NCBI RefSeq assembly: GCF_006912135.1
Contig: NZ_VIRS01000001.1
Coordinates: forward strand, 248,001-312,000
Direction: 5' to 3'
Length of the DNA: 64,000 bases
Source: Cryptosporangium phraense
Lineage (GTDB): Bacteria > Actinomycetota > Actinomycetes > Mycobacteriales > Cryptosporangiaceae
Shown here: positions 49,816-59,335 of the stretch, piece after piece
Position numbering within the stretch: position 1 is the first letter of the stretch
Layout of the letters: every line of letters starts with the position of its first letter
The notes under the pieces: model-generated
The model's input: only the letters and a program-made list of their open reading frames with translations
Database searches by the model: none
What the model was told of the DNA's origin: nothing
Made by a program: the position numbers and the translations under genes

Positions 49816-51179
49816 TGCTCGCGGATCTGACCGGTGGGGCGCCGACCGAGGCGCTCGCCCTGATCGCGGATTTCGACGCGCGCCTGGTCTCCGGTCTCGG
49901 CCGGCTCTCCGACGACGGCGCGGCCGCGGTCACCGCGCTGGCCGCCGCTGTCTCGGCCACGCCGCTGGGTGAGGCCGCGGCCGATGCAGCGGCGAAGGTG
50001 GCGGCCGGTTCGGTGTCGGCCGACGATCTGGCGATCCTGGCCGGCGCGCGCAGTGCGGTGCTGGGCGCAGTGCACGACGCGCTGCTCGAGCGCGCCGACG
50101 CGGCGCTCGGGCGCACGCGAACGCCCTGGTCGGCCGCCTCCGTCGTCGGTGACGCTCCGCGGAACCTGCTCGACGGGTGCGTGTCGTGGCTGCGCGAGCT
50201 GGCGATCACCGGGTGGCGGGGCGTCGACCACGACGTGATCTCGTCCGGCGGGCAGGTGCTGGAGGCGATGCTGGCCGAGCCGCGCCTGCGCCGGCTCGCG
50301 GTGCTGATCGACGGGCTCGCGGCCGAGCTGCGCGCGTCCGCGCCGATCGCGACGATGGACGACCTGCCCGCCCGCCGGTGGGCCGACCTGTGGGCCCGGG
50401 GCATGGTGCTGTGCCGGTCGTCGGGCTCGGTCGGTCCCGGTGAGACGGTCTCCGGGCGGCTGCTTCCGCTCGGCGTCGAGGTCCAGGAACACGCCACGGC
50501 CGTGCAGGTCCGCGTCCACGGGCTGCTCGAGGTGCGCGGCGAGGCCGCGCCGCGGCTCGTCCGCACGAGCGTGGCCGTAGCGAAGGTCGACACGATCGTC
50601 GGTCCCGCCGTCTGGCGTTTGTTCGACGGTTACCCGGCGCTGATCGCGGCCGTCACCGAGTCCCGGGCGGTGACCGTCTCCGACCTGGTGCTCCGCGAGA
50701 GCGGTGATCTGCTCTGGGCCGACGATCGGGCGCAGGTCGGTGAGCCGGCCGATCCGTTCGTCAGCGCGCGGCTCGGGCTGGCCGGGGCGGTCGCGCCGCC
50801 GGTGCCGCCGCTCGATCGGCATCCGGTCGCGATCGGCGAGCCGGTGCTGGTCGAGGGGTACACGGTCGTCGACGACGGGCTGGAGCTGGGCGGGGTTCGG
50901 CTGGCGTTCGACCTCGAGCGGCTGCCGACGCTGGGGCCGCTGACGCCGGCGCTGGTGACCGGGTCGTCCGCCTGTATCGGGCTGCTGCGGTGGGACGACG
51001 CGGTGTGGACGCTGCAGCCGTTGGCCGTGCAGACGACGGTGAAGAGGAAGCCGGTGACGGTGCTCGGTGGGGAGTGGGCGTCCGGGCCGACCGATCCGAA
51101 GGTGGCGAAGGCGGTGAAGGCAGCCGGTGACGCGGTCGCGGTTCTCCGCGAGCGCGCGAGCCGTCTGTTGCGCAAGTGA
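49815..51179 (+). CDS. Conserved operon protein of unknown fold (possible YehQ C-terminal part)
   Basis: 454 residues from ATG 49815, overlapping the SWIM stop by one base. The first 200 residues are Ala/Leu-rich helices (GLGRLSDDGAAAVTALAAAV, ARSAVLGAVHDALLERADAA); the second half looks beta-rich (SGRLLPLGVEVQEHATAVQV, HPVAIGEPVLVEGYTVVDDG). No catalytic motif recognised. The GTGA overlap with the VWA gene shows it is part of the operon. Comparison with YehQ-type proteins would tell whether it is the rest of a split SWIM protein. Confidence 0.78.
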   Translation: MLADLTGGAPTEALALIADFDARLVSGLGRLSDDGAAAVTALAAAVSATPLGEAAADAAAKVAAGSVSADDLAILAGARSAVLGAVHDALLERADAALGRTRTPWSAASVVGDAPRNLLDGCVSWLRELAITGWRGVDHDVISSGGQVLEAMLAEPRLRRLAVLIDGLAAELRASAPIATMDDLPARRWADLWARGMVLCRSSGSVGPGETVSGRLLPLGVEVQEHATAVQVRVHGLLEVRGEAAPRLVRTSVAVAKVDTIVGPAVWRLFDGYPALIAAVTESRAVTVSDLVLRESGDLLWADDRAQVGEPADPFVSARLGLAGAVAPPVPPLDRHPVAIGEPVLVEGYTVVDDGLELGGVRLAFDLERLPTLGPLTPALVTGSSACIGLLRWDDAVWTLQPLAVQTTVKRKPVTVLGGEWASGPTDPKVAKAVKAAGDAVAVLRERASRLLRK

Positions 51180-52600
51180 CCGGGTTTGACGCGGCCGCGG
51201 CGGCCGGGCCGGACGGGCCGGGCGGCGGGGCGGCCGGGGCAGGCGGTGCGGCCGGGATCGGCGGTGCGGTGGCCGGGGCAGGCGGTGCGGTGGCCGGGGC
51301 GGGCGGCGGGGCGGATGCTGCTCGGCGGCAGGTTTTGTATTGGCGGTTGCTGGCGCGGTTGTTCGATCCGGCGGAGCAGCCGTCGCTCGAGGCCGCGTCG
51401 GTGGCCGTCGTCGACGACATCGGGCTGCCGGCCGCGGTGCTCGACCCCGGCGTGTCGGTCGACACGGTCGTGCAGCGGTTCCCGGAGCTCGCGGCCGAGA
51501 TCGACGGGCTGATGACGCCGTCCGAGTCCGACGAGCGCGACACCGCGGCCGAGGTGCGGCGGGCCGCGCTCGCGTCGAAGCTGCTGCTCAACGTGTTCGG
51601 CACCGGCTCGGGGAACGTCACCGCCGGCCAGCTGTCGAGCTGGCAGCAGGACGCCGGCTGGTTCGAGCGGGCGATGGGCTGCCGTCCCGGTGAGCTGAAG
51701 GGTCGTGAGGGGCTCGGGCAGGTGCTGGCCGGCCTCGAGGGCGACCTGATCAAGCGGATGGAACTCCGCGAGGTGCTGGCCGACCCGGCGCTGGCGGCCA
51801 AGCTCTCGCCGAGTATGTCGCTGATCGAACAGCTGCTCCGCGACAAGTCGAACCTGTCCGGAGTCGCGCTGGCCAACGCGAAGTCGTTGATCCGGCGGTT
51901 CGTCGACCAGGTCGCCGACGTGCTCCGCACCCAGGTCGAGCAGACGACGGTCGGCGCGATCGACCGGTCGATCCCGCCGAAGCGGGTGTTCCGCAACCTC
52001 GACGTCAACCGCACGATCTGGAAGAACCTCACCAACTGGAACCCCGACGACGAGCGGCTCTACGTCGAGCGGCTGTACTACCGGCAGACCGCCCGCCGCA
52101 CCACGCCGGCGCGGCTCATCGTCGTCGTCGATCAGTCCGGGTCGATGGTCGACTCGATGGTGAACTGCACGATCCTCGCGTCGATCTTCGCCGGGCTGCC
52201 CAAGGTGGACGTCCACCTGATCGCGTTCGACACCCGGGCCCTCGACCTCACGCCCTGGGTGCACGACCCGTTCGAGGTCCTGCTCCGGACGAACCTCGGC
52301 GGCGGCAACGACGGGCCGGTCGCGATGGCGATGGCCCGCCCGAAGATCGCCGATCCGGCGAACACCGCGATGGTGTGGATCTCCGATTTCTACGAGTTCG
52401 GCCAGTCCCAGCCACTGTTCGAGGGGATCCAGGCGGTGCACCGGTCCGGGGTGAAGTTCATCCCGGTCGGGTCGGTGACCAGCTCGGGGAGCCAGTCGGT
52501 CAACCCCTGGTTCCGCGACCGGCTGAAGACGCTCGGCACCCCGGTCATCTCCGGCCGGATCGACAAGCTCGTGTTCGAGCTCAAGAATTTCCTGACCTGA
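51176..52600 (+). CDS. VWA-domain protein (YehP/CoxE-like)
   Basis: 474 residues from GTG 51176. The first 50 residues are Gly/Ala repeats (GGAVAGAGGAVAGAGGGADA). A helical region follows (RRQVLYWRLLARLFDPAEQP on), then the VWA domain near 310: LIVVVDQSGSMVDSMVNCTI with a complete DxSxS MIDAS, TNLGGGNDG and MVWISDFYEF. VWA partners of MoxR ATPases recognise targets for the AAA ring to act upon. It is followed 10 bases later by the MoxR gene. Confidence 0.9.
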   Translation: MTGFDAAAAAGPDGPGGGAAGAGGAAGIGGAVAGAGGAVAGAGGGADAARRQVLYWRLLARLFDPAEQPSLEAASVAVVDDIGLPAAVLDPGVSVDTVVQRFPELAAEIDGLMTPSESDERDTAAEVRRAALASKLLLNVFGTGSGNVTAGQLSSWQQDAGWFERAMGCRPGELKGREGLGQVLAGLEGDLIKRMELREVLADPALAAKLSPSMSLIEQLLRDKSNLSGVALANAKSLIRRFVDQVADVLRTQVEQTTVGAIDRSIPPKRVFRNLDVNRTIWKNLTNWNPDDERLYVERLYYRQTARRTTPARLIVVVDQSGSMVDSMVNCTILASIFAGLPKVDVHLIAFDTRALDLTPWVHDPFEVLLRTNLGGGNDGPVAMAMARPKIADPANTAMVWISDFYEFGQSQPLFEGIQAVHRSGVKFIPVGSVTSSGSQSVNPWFRDRLKTLGTPVISGRIDKLVFELKNFLT

Positions 52601-52610
52601 AGGGTTATCG

Positions 52611-53724
52611 ATGAACGACATGCTCCGCGCGCCCGCCGAGGTCAAGTACGCGGACGAGCTCGACTGGCTGGAGTCGATCGACACCGGCCCGAAGCCGTTC
52701 TCGTGGCGGTTGTCGCCGAAGATGGTGCGGCTGTTCGTGCTCGGTTCCGAGCGGGCCGACGGGCTCGATCGGCCGGTGGCGCAGAAGTGGTTCGGTGACC
52801 GGAGTTTCGTCGAGCGGTCGATCGTGACGCTGGCGTCCGACCGGGGGGCTGCTGCTGATCGGCGACCCCGGCACCGGCAAGAGCTGGCTGGCCGAGCTGC
52901 TCGCCGCGGCGATCTCGCGCAACTCGACGCTCGTCGTCCAGGGAACGGCGGGGACGACCGAGGACCACATCAAGTACTCGTGGAACGTCTCGATGGTGAT
53001 CGCGAAGGGGCAGTCGACCGAGTCGCTGATCCCGTCGCCGATCATGACCGCGATGCAGCGCGGGGTGATCGGGCGGTTCGAGGAGCTCACCCGCACGACG
53101 AGCGACGTCCAGGACGCGCTGATCTCGATCCTGTCCGAGAAGTACGTGTCGATCCCCGAGCTGAAGGAAGACGCGACCGTCTTCGCGCAGCCGGGCTTCT
53201 CGATCATCGCGACCGCCAACAGCCGCGACCGGGGCGTCAACGACCTGTCGTCGGCCCTGAAGCGGCGGTTCAACTTCGTCCGGATCCCGGTCGTGACGAA
53301 CAAGAAGAGCGAGGCCGAGATCGTGCGGTTCCGGACTGTGGAGCTGCTGCGCCGGCACGAGATCGAGCTGGACGTCCCGCCGACGCTGCTCGACATTCTG
53401 CTCCAGAGTTTCGCCGACCTCCGGGCCGCCGCGTCGTCGGCCACCAGCGACGACGAGAAGCTCGAGTCGGCGCTCTCGACGGCTGAGCAGATCGGCGTGC
53501 TCGAGGACGCGATCCTGCACAGTCAGTTCTTCGGAGACCGGGCGCTACGGGCGTCGACGCTGGCGAGCTCGCTGGTGGGGTCGTTGGCCCGGAGGGCGCC
53601 GGAGGATCTGGCGATCCTGAACAAGTACTGGCACGGGACGGTGGAGCAGCGCAGCAAGAAAGAGGCCGGCGAGTGGACCGAGTTCCTAGAGGGCGGCCGA
53701 GAAGCGATCGAGACCTTGTCGTGA
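52611..53724 (+). pseudogene. MoxR-family AAA+ ATPase (YehL-like), frameshifted at a G6 run
   Basis: Starts at ATG 52611 (MNDMLRAPAEVKYADELDWL). In this frame the protein runs as expected to LASDRG and then becomes nonsense. The true continuation, LLLIGDPGTGKSWLAELLAA (Walker A), lies in the +1 frame from 52849 and runs to the TGA at 53724. The join is the G6 run 52843-52848; with five Gs the reading frame is whole and gives 370 residues, the family size. Other motifs are intact: FEELTRTTSDVQDALISIL, FSIIATANSRDRGVND, LKRRFNFVRIPVV. It is a real mutation, a sequencing error or a slippage site. Confidence 0.85.
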
Positions 53725-56700
53725 GGCGGGGGGTTGGGGTTTTCGGGGGGGGGGGTGCCGGGGCCGGCGGTGCCGGGGCCGGGGGTGCCGGGGCCGGGGG
53801 CGGCGCCGCCGGGGACGGGGGTGCCGGGAGCGGGGCCGCCGGAGGCGGGGGTGCCGGGAGCGGCGCCACCGGGGGCGGGGGTGCCGGGAGCGGGGCCGCC
53901 GACGGCGGGGGCGCGGCGGGGAGTGGGACGCTTGGGGTGGGAGAGTTGAACGCGGATGGCGGCGCGGCCGCCGTTGGTGGCGCGCCTGGCCCGGTCGAGT
54001 TGGCCGCCGTTGGCGGCGCACCCACCGTTGGCGGCGCACCCACCGTGGGCGGCCCACCCAGCGCGGTGGGGCACCCCACCGATGGCAGTGCACCCACCCA
54101 CGGCGGGGCATCTAACGCGGCGGAGCTGCTCGCCGATGGCAACGCACCCTCCGTGGGCGGCGCAATCATCCTCGGAAGCGAACCCAACGATGGCGGCGCG
54201 AGCGGCACGCCCAGGCCGACCGCCACTAACGGAACGCCTGCTGTCAGCGGCGCACCCGGCGCAGCGGCGCGGACCGCCCTCGGCAGCGCTGCAGGCGCGG
54301 CGGCGCGGCCCGCCGCCGGCGACGCAGCCACCGTTGACGACGCACCCACTGATGGCAGCGCACCCGGTGCCGACAGGCCGACCGCCACTAGCGGAACGCC
54401 TGCCGTCGGCCACGCACCCAGTACACCCGGCGCGGCGGCGGGGCCGACTCTCGGCGGCGCACCCCGAGCACCCGGCACGGTGGCGCAGCCCGCCGTTGGC
54501 GGCACGGCGCAGCCCGCCATTGGCGGCACGGCGACGCAGCCCACCATTGGCGGCACGGCGACGCAGCCCACCATTGGCGGCACGGCGACGCAGCCCACCA
54601 TTGGCGGCACGGCGACGCAGCCCACCATTGGCGGCACGGCGACGCAGCCCGCCGTTGGCGGCACGCCCAGCGCGGTAGGGCTGCCCGCCGACGGCAGCGC
54701 ACCCGCCGACGGCGCCGCACCCACCGTTGGCGGCGCACCCGGCGCAGGCGGGCCGATCGCCGTCGGACGCCCCTCCACCGTCAGCAGCGCGCCCAGCGCC
54801 GCCAGGCGATTCGCCGCCGGCGGCGCACCCGCCAGCACCAACCCACCCGCCGCCGACAACGCACCCGCCAGAACCAACCCACCCGCCGCCGACAACGCAC
54901 CCGCCAGCACCAACCCAGCCGCCGCCGGCAACGCGCCCGCCAGAACCGACGCGCCCGCCGTTGGCGGCGCGCCCGCCGGCGGAAACGTCGCTACCGGCGG
55001 CGCGACCGGCGCGAAGACCTCAGCCGCCCTCGGCGCGGCGGGCGTCGCGCCGGGCAACCCCGCCGCCGGTGCGACGTTCGCACCGCTCCGAGACCAGCTC
55101 ACCGTAGCCGCGCAGACATTCACCAGCGACTCGCGCGGGCTCAGCGACATCCTCGTCGGCCTCGTCGACGACGTCGACCGCGCCCTCAGCGAGCCCCTCG
55201 AAATCTTCCCCGTCTGCCACCACTCCCCCGCCTCGGCGCTGGCCATGGCCCGCCGCCTCCGCCAAAAGCAGCCCTCGGTCATCTACCTCGAACTCTGCGA
55301 AGACCTCCGCCCCCTCCTCGACGAGCTCCGCAACTGCAAGCTCCCGGTCGCGCTTCAAGCCTTCGCCTCCGACGTCCACGGCCACCCCGCCGAGTGGGCG
55401 CCCCTCTCCGTCGTCGCGCCGGTGACGGCGGCTTCGGCGGAATACCAGGCGATCTCCTACGCGCTCGAGACCGCGGGCGTCGAGCTCGTCCTGGTCGACC
55501 GCTCCGCCGACCACGTCTTCCAATGGCTCCCCCGGAAAGCAGAGAACTCCGTCGGCTTGGAGATCGGCGACCTCCGGCCCGGCTTCGCCGAGCTGGAAGA
55601 GCACCTGCTGCACCACGGCAAGGTCCGCCACTGGTCAGAATGGTGGGACCAGTACGTCGAACAGCCGCTCGTCGGCGCCGACTACGACACCTACCGCCAG
55701 GTCATGGTCCTGATCGGCAGCCTCTTCCGCCGCCTCCGCCCGGCCGACGGCACCAGGCCCAACGACACCTCGCCTGACGGCACCACACCCAACGACACGC
55801 CACCCCACGACACCACCTCCGACGAAATCCGCGAGCGTCACATGTGGACGCGCATGCGCGAACACCTCGCCCGCACCGGCACCGACCACACCCGCGTCCT
55901 CTACGTCTGCGGTGCGTTCCACGCGGCCAGCCGGGTCGCGGAATTCGGCCTCCACGCCGCCCCGACCGACTTCACGATCAGCGCGCCCACCGCGACGAAG
56001 TGGCTGTACGGGATGATCCCGTCGAGCCACTCGGCGATCGAGGCCCAGTTCGGCCTGGCCCCGGGCTCGGTCTCGATCGCGGCCGCGACCTGGCGGAAAG
56101 CCACGGCCAAGGCCCAGGTCGAGCCGTTCACGCTGAGCGGCCAGCGCGGCCGCTCGGCCAAAACCCTGGCCGACCGCCGAAAGGCCGCAACCCCGGCGAC
56201 CCCGGCCACGCCGGAAACCTCGACAACCCCGGCAACCCCGGCCACCCCAGTAGCCCCGGTAACTCCGGAAACCCCACCAACCCCGAAAACCCCCGCCCAG
56301 ACCGAGATCGCGCTCCACCACGCGAAGCCTCCGAAACCCACCGACAAGCTCTCCGGCTTCCTCTCCCAGCCCCCACAACTCGACGACCGCGACGAGGCCG
56401 AGCTCCTCTCCTGGTGCGTCGACATCGTCCGGCTGGCCCGCCGGAACGGCTACCTCGCGAGCACGGCCGACGCGATCGCGATCTTCGAGACGTCGATCCT
56501 CCTGGCCGGCATGCGCGGACGGGCCCGCCCGACGCCGTACGACTTCCAGGACGCGGCCGTCACCTGCATCGAGAAGGACGTGGTCCCGGGCCGGCGGGAC
56601 GTCCAGAAGCTCTGCGAGATCCTGCTCGGCGGCGACCGCATCGGCAGCGTGGGCTACGACGCGCTCCCGCCGCTGGCCCGGGACGTCTACGACCGGCTCG

Positions 56701-57950
56701 AACCGCTCGGCCTCGATCTGGAGAAACGCCAGGTCCAGCGCGCGCTCCTCGACCTGGCCAACGAGCCGGCGAAGATCCCCGCCTCCAAGCTCCTCTGGCG
56801 CCTGCGCTATCTGCTCCCCCGCGAAGCGGTCCGGCCGATCATGGGCGAGCGACGCCTCGGCGAGAAGGCCGCCAGCCAGGAGAGCTGGGACCTCGCGATC
56901 GGACGCCACCAGCGCGAGCTCATCGAGCTGGGCTACGAGGGCGTCGCGATCGAGCAGGTACTCGAACAGCGCCTGCGCGCCAGCACGCACGACGCCACCG
57001 CGGCCACCGCGCTCGCCGCCGTCGAGGACGCGATCCTGTACCTCGAGAACCCGGCGTTCGTCCACGAGCTCGGCCGACGGGCCGTCGACCTGCTCGCCGC
57101 GGAACGCACGGTCGACGACGCCCCCGCGGTCCTCAAACGGATCCGGCGGCTGCTCGCGCACTACCGCGCCACCGAACCCGAGCTCCCGGAGTGGTGCGAG
57201 CAGTTCGTCACGATCGGCTACGCGCACTACTGCACGCTGCTGCCGACCGCGTTCACCGACGAGCAGACCGGCGTGCGCCAGGTCGCGGCGATGCTCGGCT
57301 TCCTGTTCAGCATGGAGAGCCTGGCGCTGACGCTCGGCTGCGACCGGGCCCAGCTCGAGCTGGCCGTGAAACAGTCGCATCCGGAGGCGCCCGGCAAACA
57401 GGCCCTGGTCTGGGCCGCGCACACCCAGCTCGGCCTGCTCACCCGCTCCGAGCTCCGCGAACGCTGCGACGACCTGCTCGCCAACCCGCTCGTCCTGCCG
57501 GCGTTCCCGCACTACCTGAGCGGGTTCGTCCAGGCGCTGGAGCCGGTGCCGAACCTGGCGCCGTTCGTCGTCGAGATGATGTCGAAGGCGTTCGCGCAGC
57601 TGCCCGACCCGGTTCTCCTGCCCTGGCTGCCGACCCTGCTGACGACGCTCCGCGAGCAGGCCGGCGAACTCGTTCCGGCCCTGGTCCGCGAAGCCGCCCG
57701 CACGTTCCCCGCCGCCCTCCCGGCCCTCGACACGTTCACCCCACCCTGGTCCACGACGACGACGTCCACCCCCGCGAAAAAGCCCTCGGTCACGACCCTC
57801 CTCACCACCCACCCCGAGGCCACCGACGCCATCGCCGCCCTCTTCGGCCTCGACGCCCGCTGGCCCGAGAAATCCGCCGACGACCCCGTCACCACCCTGC
57901 TCGACCGACACCCCGCCTCGGCCCACGCACTGGCCGACCTACTCGTCTGA
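53721..57950 (+). CDS. DUF5682 protein (YehM-like) with 450-residue low-complexity N-terminus
   Basis: 1409 residues from GTG 53721 (GTGA overlap with the MoxR stop). Residues 1-450 are Gly/Ala/Pro/Thr-rich: first GAGAGG units, then G-A-P-T-V-G-G motifs, including the 27-bp repeats at 54496. The DUF5682 part starts near 455 (FAPLRDQLTVAAQTF) and has PLEIFPVCHHSPASALAMAR, YLELCEDLRPLLDEL, FASDVHGHPAEWAPLSVV and ESLALTLGCDRAQLELAVKQ. A T-P-A-T-P linker lies around nt 56190-56310. E. coli YehM is about 760 residues without such an N-terminus. Function unknown; works with MoxR and VWA. Confidence 0.85.
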   Translation: MRRGVGVFGGGGAGAGGAGAGGAGAGGGAAGDGGAGSGAAGGGGAGSGATGGGGAGSGAADGGGAAGSGTLGVGELNADGGAAAVGGAPGPVELAAVGGAPTVGGAPTVGGPPSAVGHPTDGSAPTHGGASNAAELLADGNAPSVGGAIILGSEPNDGGASGTPRPTATNGTPAVSGAPGAAARTALGSAAGAAARPAAGDAATVDDAPTDGSAPGADRPTATSGTPAVGHAPSTPGAAAGPTLGGAPRAPGTVAQPAVGGTAQPAIGGTATQPTIGGTATQPTIGGTATQPTIGGTATQPTIGGTATQPAVGGTPSAVGLPADGSAPADGAAPTVGGAPGAGGPIAVGRPSTVSSAPSAARRFAAGGAPASTNPPAADNAPARTNPPAADNAPASTNPAAAGNAPARTDAPAVGGAPAGGNVATGGATGAKTSAALGAAGVAPGNPAAGATFAPLRDQLTVAAQTFTSDSRGLSDILVGLVDDVDRALSEPLEIFPVCHHSPASALAMARRLRQKQPSVIYLELCEDLRPLLDELRNCKLPVALQAFASDVHGHPAEWAPLSVVAPVTAASAEYQAISYALETAGVELVLVDRSADHVFQWLPRKAENSVGLEIGDLRPGFAELEEHLLHHGKVRHWSEWWDQYVEQPLVGADYDTYRQVMVLIGSLFRRLRPADGTRPNDTSPDGTTPNDTPPHDTTSDEIRERHMWTRMREHLARTGTDHTRVLYVCGAFHAASRVAEFGLHAAPTDFTISAPTATKWLYGMIPSSHSAIEAQFGLAPGSVSIAAATWRKATAKAQVEPFTLSGQRGRSAKTLADRRKAATPATPATPETSTTPATPATPVAPVTPETPPTPKTPAQTEIALHHAKPPKPTDKLSGFLSQPPQLDDRDEAELLSWCVDIVRLARRNGYLASTADAIAIFETSILLAGMRGRARPTPYDFQDAAVTCIEKDVVPGRRDVQKLCEILLGGDRIGSVGYDALPPLARDVYDRLEPLGLDLEKRQVQRALLDLANEPAKIPASKLLWRLRYLLPREAVRPIMGERRLGEKAASQESWDLAIGRHQRELIELGYEGVAIEQVLEQRLRASTHDATAATALAAVEDAILYLENPAFVHELGRRAVDLLAAERTVDDAPAVLKRIRRLLAHYRATEPELPEWCEQFVTIGYAHYCTLLPTAFTDEQTGVRQVAAMLGFLFSMESLALTLGCDRAQLELAVKQSHPEAPGKQALVWAAHTQLGLLTRSELRERCDDLLANPLVLPAFPHYLSGFVQALEPVPNLAPFVVEMMSKAFAQLPDPVLLPWLPTLLTTLREQAGELVPALVREAARTFPAALPALDTFTPPWSTTTTSTPAKKPSVTTLLTTHPEATDAIAALFGLDARWPEKSADDPVTTLLDRHPASAHALADLLV
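54496..54668 (+). repeat. 27-bp in-frame tandem repeat in DUF5682 gene
   Basis: The box TTGGCGGCACGGCG starts at 54496, 54520, 54547, 54574, 54601, 54628 and, ending differently, at 54655; unit length is 24 then 27. Each unit encodes GGTATQPTI with few changes. Near-identity of the units at DNA level implies recent expansion. Confidence 0.85.
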
Positions 57951-59201
57951 CCCGCCCACCTCCGCGGCCCGGGAGCGCCAGATCGCGCTCCCGGCCGCAT
58001 CCCCCTCCTCGGCCGCCAACGACGCCAACCGCTCGAACGCCACCCCGACCCCGAACAACCCCGCCACCTCCTCCGCCTCCACTCCCGGCAACCCCGGCAC
58101 CGCCTCGGCCACCGACGCGGCCAGCAGCCAGGCCGTCCGGGCCGCGTCCCGGTCCCCGGCCGCCCGGTACAGATCACCGAGACCGAGCCGCACGTCGTAC
58201 ACCGAACCCGGCTCGGTCAGCTCGGACGCCACCATCTCGGCCTCCGCGCGCCAGGCCGCCGACCGCTCGTCGTTCGCCCGCTCGGCCCAGCCCGCCGACT
58301 CGGCCGGCGCGACCAGCCGCGCCAGCCCGATCAGCGTCCGGGCCACGAAGAACGGCAGCTCCTCGGCCCGGTACAGGTCCAGCGCGTGCCGGAGATACGT
58401 CACCGCCTGGCCGCGGTCGCCGTCCGCCGCGGCCAGCGCGGCCCGCGCCACCGCCTGGTCGGCGGACGCCCGCGCGCTCCGCAGCCCCCGGTCCAGATCC
58501 AGCGCCGCATCCAGGGACGCCAGCGCGTCCGCGAACGAGCCCCGCAACCCGCACACGATCCCGAGCCGGTACCGCACGGTCGCCTCGTTGTGCCGGTCCC
58601 CCATCCGCTGGTACAGCGGCAACGCCGCCTGGTACCGGGCGTGCGCCGCCCCCGGCCGCCGGGCCGCCTCGAACACCAGCCCGATCCCGACCAGCGCGTG
58701 CGCCCGCACAGCCGAGCTGTCGTCCAGCCGCAGCGCCCGCTCCAGGTGGACCAGCGCCTCGGCCAGCCGCCCGACGTCACGCAGCGCGAACCCGAGCTCC
58801 AGTTCGGCGGCCGCGGCCAGCCCGGGATCCTGGGCCGCCGACGCCACCGCCCGCTCCAGCGCGGCCAGCGCCCCGTCCTGGTCACCGGCCTCCAACGAGA
58901 TCGCGCCCAGCCGTCGCAGGATGCCGACCAGTTCGGGCGCGTTCGGCGAAGCGTCCGCCAAGAGGTCGTGGGCCTGGTGCAGCGCGTCGAGCGCGGCCGA
59001 GGTCTCGCCGAGGTAGTCGAGCGCGCGCCCGAGATCGTGCAGCACCGACGCGAACGCCGCCACCTCGCGGGGCGGGGCCGACGGGCCTGGGCCCCGCTCG
59101 ATGGCATGCCGGTACAGCTCGACGGCCTCGGCCGTCCGGCCGGCCGCGAGCGCACGGGAAGCCCGCGAGGCGGGCGCACGCCACGATCTCCTCAACCGCA
59201 C
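57939..59201 (-). CDS. TPR-repeat protein
   Basis: 420 residues from GTG 59201. TPR-like helices throughout: AGRTAEAVELYRHAIERG, EVAAFASVLHDLGRALDYLG with ETSAALDALHQAHDLL, AGDQDGALAALERAVASA, VGRLAEALVHLERALRLD. No DNA-binding or catalytic domain. It overlaps the DUF5682 3' end by 12 bases, tail to tail. It may serve as adaptor to the MoxR/VWA cluster, but position alone is weak evidence. Divergent from the GH27 gene by 134 bases. Confidence 0.85.
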   Translation of the reverse strand: MRLRRSWRAPASRASRALAAGRTAEAVELYRHAIERGPGPSAPPREVAAFASVLHDLGRALDYLGETSAALDALHQAHDLLADASPNAPELVGILRRLGAISLEAGDQDGALAALERAVASAAQDPGLAAAAELELGFALRDVGRLAEALVHLERALRLDDSSAVRAHALVGIGLVFEAARRPGAAHARYQAALPLYQRMGDRHNEATVRYRLGIVCGLRGSFADALASLDAALDLDRGLRSARASADQAVARAALAAADGDRGQAVTYLRHALDLYRAEELPFFVARTLIGLARLVAPAESAGWAERANDERSAAWRAEAEMVASELTEPGSVYDVRLGLGDLYRAAGDRDAARTAWLLAASVAEAVPGLPGVEAEEVAGLFGVGVAFERLASLAAEEGDAAGSAIWRSRAAEVGGSDE

Positions 59202-59335
59202 CCCCCTGAGCCGCCCCCGCGTGCCCCGTGGAGTCGCGCCGCTGCGAGACCACTCACCGCGATGATCATTTCACCGGCCGATGCACAGCAACGTTCCCCA
59301 GAGTTTTCTTATGATCGACACCTAGCGTCCGCCCG

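Noticed and set aside
52993-53724. Independent short ATPase gene starting at 52993
   Set aside because: It would lack Walker A and start in mid-domain; the upstream sequence in the same frame is clear family sequence from 52849, so it is the rear part of the frameshifted MoxR gene.
54496-54668. CRISPR-like array
   Set aside because: Units of 27 bases follow each other without unique spacers and remain in frame; it is a protein-coding tandem repeat and no cas genes are present.
53270-55282. A minus-strand 670-residue open frame rich in Ala/Pro
   Set aside because: Mirror image of the low-complexity DUF5682 N-terminus; no start site, no domain, and no operon context.
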